DNA of 64,000 nt. Source: Glaciecola siphonariae. Its GTDB lineage: Bacteria; Pseudomonadota; Gammaproteobacteria; Enterobacterales; Alteromonadaceae. Below the pieces are notes generated by a model. It was given only the letters and a program-made list of their open reading frames with translations. It was not told the DNA's origin and did no database searches. The position numbers and the translations under genes are program-made. The DNA is taken from NCBI RefSeq assembly GCF_042652645.1, contig NZ_JBHSGU010000002.1, forward strand, positions 2,057,154 through 2,121,153, read 5' to 3'. Position 1 is the first letter of the stretch. Each line of letters begins with the position of its first letter. Shown one piece after another: positions 62,908 to 64,000 of the stretch.

Positions 62908-63435
62908 TTACGCATTAGCTAAAAACAACTCTGCTTGTTTAGGTGATTTGATACGCACAAGCCTAACACTGTTTGCCAGTTCGCTTGCAAAGAGCTTGGC
63001 GTATTTACGTTTGGTTTTCCAATAATTTTGAAGCATCCAAACAATGACAGACTCTGATGAGAAGAAATTACGCCTGAATGATTCTGTGTTTCCTGTACCC
63101 TCCCAAATTTCCTGTTTTGACCAAGAGCGCTTAAACGAGCGAACTAGAATTTGTTTAAACGTATGAAAGAAGCTGTAATCCAACCAGACGATTGTGTCTA
63201 CGTACTGCCATTTTAGCGTATTTGTTTTTGACTGATTTCCATCCAATACCCAAGCCTCCTGTTCCAAGAGGCTTTGAAGTTTTAGAAGAAAGTCTTCGGT
63301 GTCCAAGTGCTCCCAATTAGGCAGCCAGAAGACAGCATCCATTTCTATGCACGGGAAATCCAACTTTTGAGCAAGGCGACGGCTAAAATGTGACTTACCG
63401 CTTCCGCTTGTTCCAATGACATTGATTCTTTTCAT
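62908..63435 (-). CDS. Integron cassette gene: adenylate-kinase-like P-loop NTPase
   Basis: About 175 residues: MKRINVIGTSGSGKSHFSRRLA (Walker A GTSGSGKS), LDFPCIEMDAVFWLPNWEHLD, and WVLDGNQSKTNTLKW with VDTIVWLDYSF (Walker B). It belongs to the FlaR/topology-modulation group of small kinases and may act on a nucleotide or small molecule. ATG 63435 is chosen; codons before it belong to the cassette junction. Confidence 0.85.
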   Translation of the reverse strand: MKRINVIGTSGSGKSHFSRRLAQKLDFPCIEMDAVFWLPNWEHLDTEDFLLKLQSLLEQEAWVLDGNQSKTNTLKWQYVDTIVWLDYSFFHTFKQILVRSFKRSWSKQEIWEGTGNTESFRRNFFSSESVIVWMLQNYWKTKRKYAKLFASELANSVRLVRIKSPKQAELFLANA

Positions 63436-63455
63436 ATTGGAAAATCTGACAGGCA

Positions 63456-63542
63456 TCTAACACTAAGCTAAGGGGCACAAACGTGGCGCTATAATCCGAA
63501 GGAGCGCCATGTTTGTGTCCCTCTTGAGCGCCTTGTTATAAG
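63456..63542 (-). repeat. attC site (VCR-like)
   Basis: Minus strand TAACAAGGCGCTCAAGAGGG ... CCCCTTAGCTTAGTGTTA, nearly the same as the Vibrio cholerae repeat ends (TAACAAACGC-TCAAGAGGG ... CCCCTTAGGCGGGCGTTA), with arms ACAAACATGGCGCTCC / GGAGCGCCA-type. Confidence 0.9.
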
Positions 63543-63839
63543 TCACGGCTGATACCACCTAAGAGGTTTAGTACTCTCTCTTTTTACGACACCTTTTGCT
63601 TCCAAATCCAATTGTACAGTTTTAGCCCACCAACCAGATGTTTTGCCCTCTGGAAAAATATCCTGCGATAGTAGTGGTTTGATTTGGTCTTGGATTTCTT
63701 TCTGAGTTAATCCTGGGGATGAGTTTGGCAGCAATTTTAAGAAGGCAGCCTTCATCTCATTGTACTTTACAGCATCGACATTTGTCGTTTTGCCTGGCGT
63801 ATTGATGTTTTCAACTTCTACTTTATTTTTAGAGTTCAT
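63543..63839 (-). CDS. Integron cassette gene: DUF6958-like small protein
   Basis: 98 residues with VEVENINTPGKTTNVDAVKY, PGLTQKEIQDQIKPLL, GKTSGWWAKTVQLDLEAKGVV and KPLRWYQP. The layout (winged-helix-like, WW-K-VQLDLEA) matches small DUF6958-type proteins as I recall them; function unknown. Confidence 0.7.
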   Translation of the reverse strand: MNSKNKVEVENINTPGKTTNVDAVKYNEMKAAFLKLLPNSSPGLTQKEIQDQIKPLLSQDIFPEGKTSGWWAKTVQLDLEAKGVVKRESTKPLRWYQP

Positions 63840-63858
63840 AACTCGAAACTTCCTGGCT

Positions 63859-63900
63859 TATAACACTCGCCTATGCGGCGCACGATTTGTTGGGTAATTT
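63859..63900 (-). repeat. attC site interrupted by an IS66-type element
   Basis: TATAACACTCGCCTATGCGG and the following 22 bases match the left half of the 62140 site, then break off at GGGTAATTT|GTGAGCG. The other half must lie beyond the inserted element. Confidence 0.8.
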
Positions 63901-64000
63901 GTGAGCGTCTCGTAATCCCACCTAGTCTTTAGCAAATCGCCATGGTAGCAGTTGCTCGACGTCAGTGTTTTGAGTGGCGATTTGCGCTAGCAAGTGCATT
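63901..64000 (-). mobile_element. IS66-family element, right-hand end only
   Basis: Starts at 63901 with GTGAGCGTCTCGTAATCCC, which resembles the terminal inverted repeat of IS66-type elements (GTAAGCG...). It carries the transposase 3' end and runs off the window. Confidence 0.7.
63922..64000 (-). CDS. IS66-family transposase, C-terminal fragment (partial)
   Basis: Visible residues IATQNTDVEQLLPWRFAKD then stop. The terminal (D/E)xLLPW motif is the hallmark of the IS66 transposase (TnpC) C-terminus. The rest of the gene lies beyond base 64,000. Confidence 0.8.
   Translation of the reverse strand, partial: MHLLAQIATQNTDVEQLLPWRFAKD

Overview
The window looks like the chromosome of a marine gammaproteobacterium of the Alteromonadales type (Alteromonas, Glaciecola or Aestuariibacter relatives). 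The grounds are the gene orders glnA–DUF4124–glnL–glnG and rsgA–psd, a PanP-type aspartate decarboxylase, MaoP, YadGH, and VCR-like integron attC sites. This placement is inferred from gene content only.

Layout. 1–2.0 kb: acetolactate synthase III (ilvI, ilvH), leftward. 2.3–6.9 kb: an export-type ABC ATPase, a FtsX-like permease and an AttH-like lipocalin lipoprotein, overlapping genes in one operon. 7–8.1 kb: maoP and a DUF4442 thioesterase-like gene. 8.1–17.5 kb: a sugar block (ROK kinase, MFS permease, amylosucrase, with a LacI-type palindrome in the divergent promoter), then a DcuC/YfcC-type carrier divergent from a secreted cyanophycinase, and a LacI-family regulator. 17.6–23.7 kb: tRNA-Gly, a two-receiver diguanylate cyclase, orn, rsgA, psd, a DMT exporter and a GDPD phosphodiesterase. 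23.7–27.7 kb: an accessory island with three copies of a MITE-like element, an AbrB/VapC toxin–antitoxin pair, and an orphan Rhs C-terminal nuclease toxin with a DUF4304 partner. It is bracketed by a direct duplication of the vapC 3' end. 27.7–31.5 kb: MerC-domain protein, divergent polysaccharide deacetylase, PatB-type aminotransferase and an SDR. 31.6–38.8 kb: typA, then the nitrogen operon with NtrC-type boxes and a sigma-54-like promoter. 38.9–55.1 kb: a two-component system, panP, a degenerate EAL protein, a TrmB-like methyltransferase with YadGH, a DnaQ-like exonuclease, DoxX, a CNNM/CBS protein, a three-gene sugar ABC importer, an EamA transporter and small membrane proteins.

55.2–63.9 kb is a cassette array of a chromosomal integron. 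About 16 cassettes all read leftward, each followed by an attC-like imperfect palindrome. The clearest attC sites closely resemble Vibrio cholerae repeats. Cargo includes a YefM/YoeB toxin–antitoxin pair, a membrane-anchored XRE regulator, DUF1963, GrpB, an adenylate-kinase-like P-loop protein, and many small membrane or lipoproteins without recognised function. The cassette orientation places attI and the integrase to the right, outside the window. At 63,901 an IS66-type element interrupts an attC site; only its transposase C-terminus is visible.

The two stretches with most novelty are the MITE-bracketed Rhs toxin/immunity module (24.5–27.7 kb) and the integron array. The nitrogen and sugar blocks carry unusually readable cis-regulatory signals.
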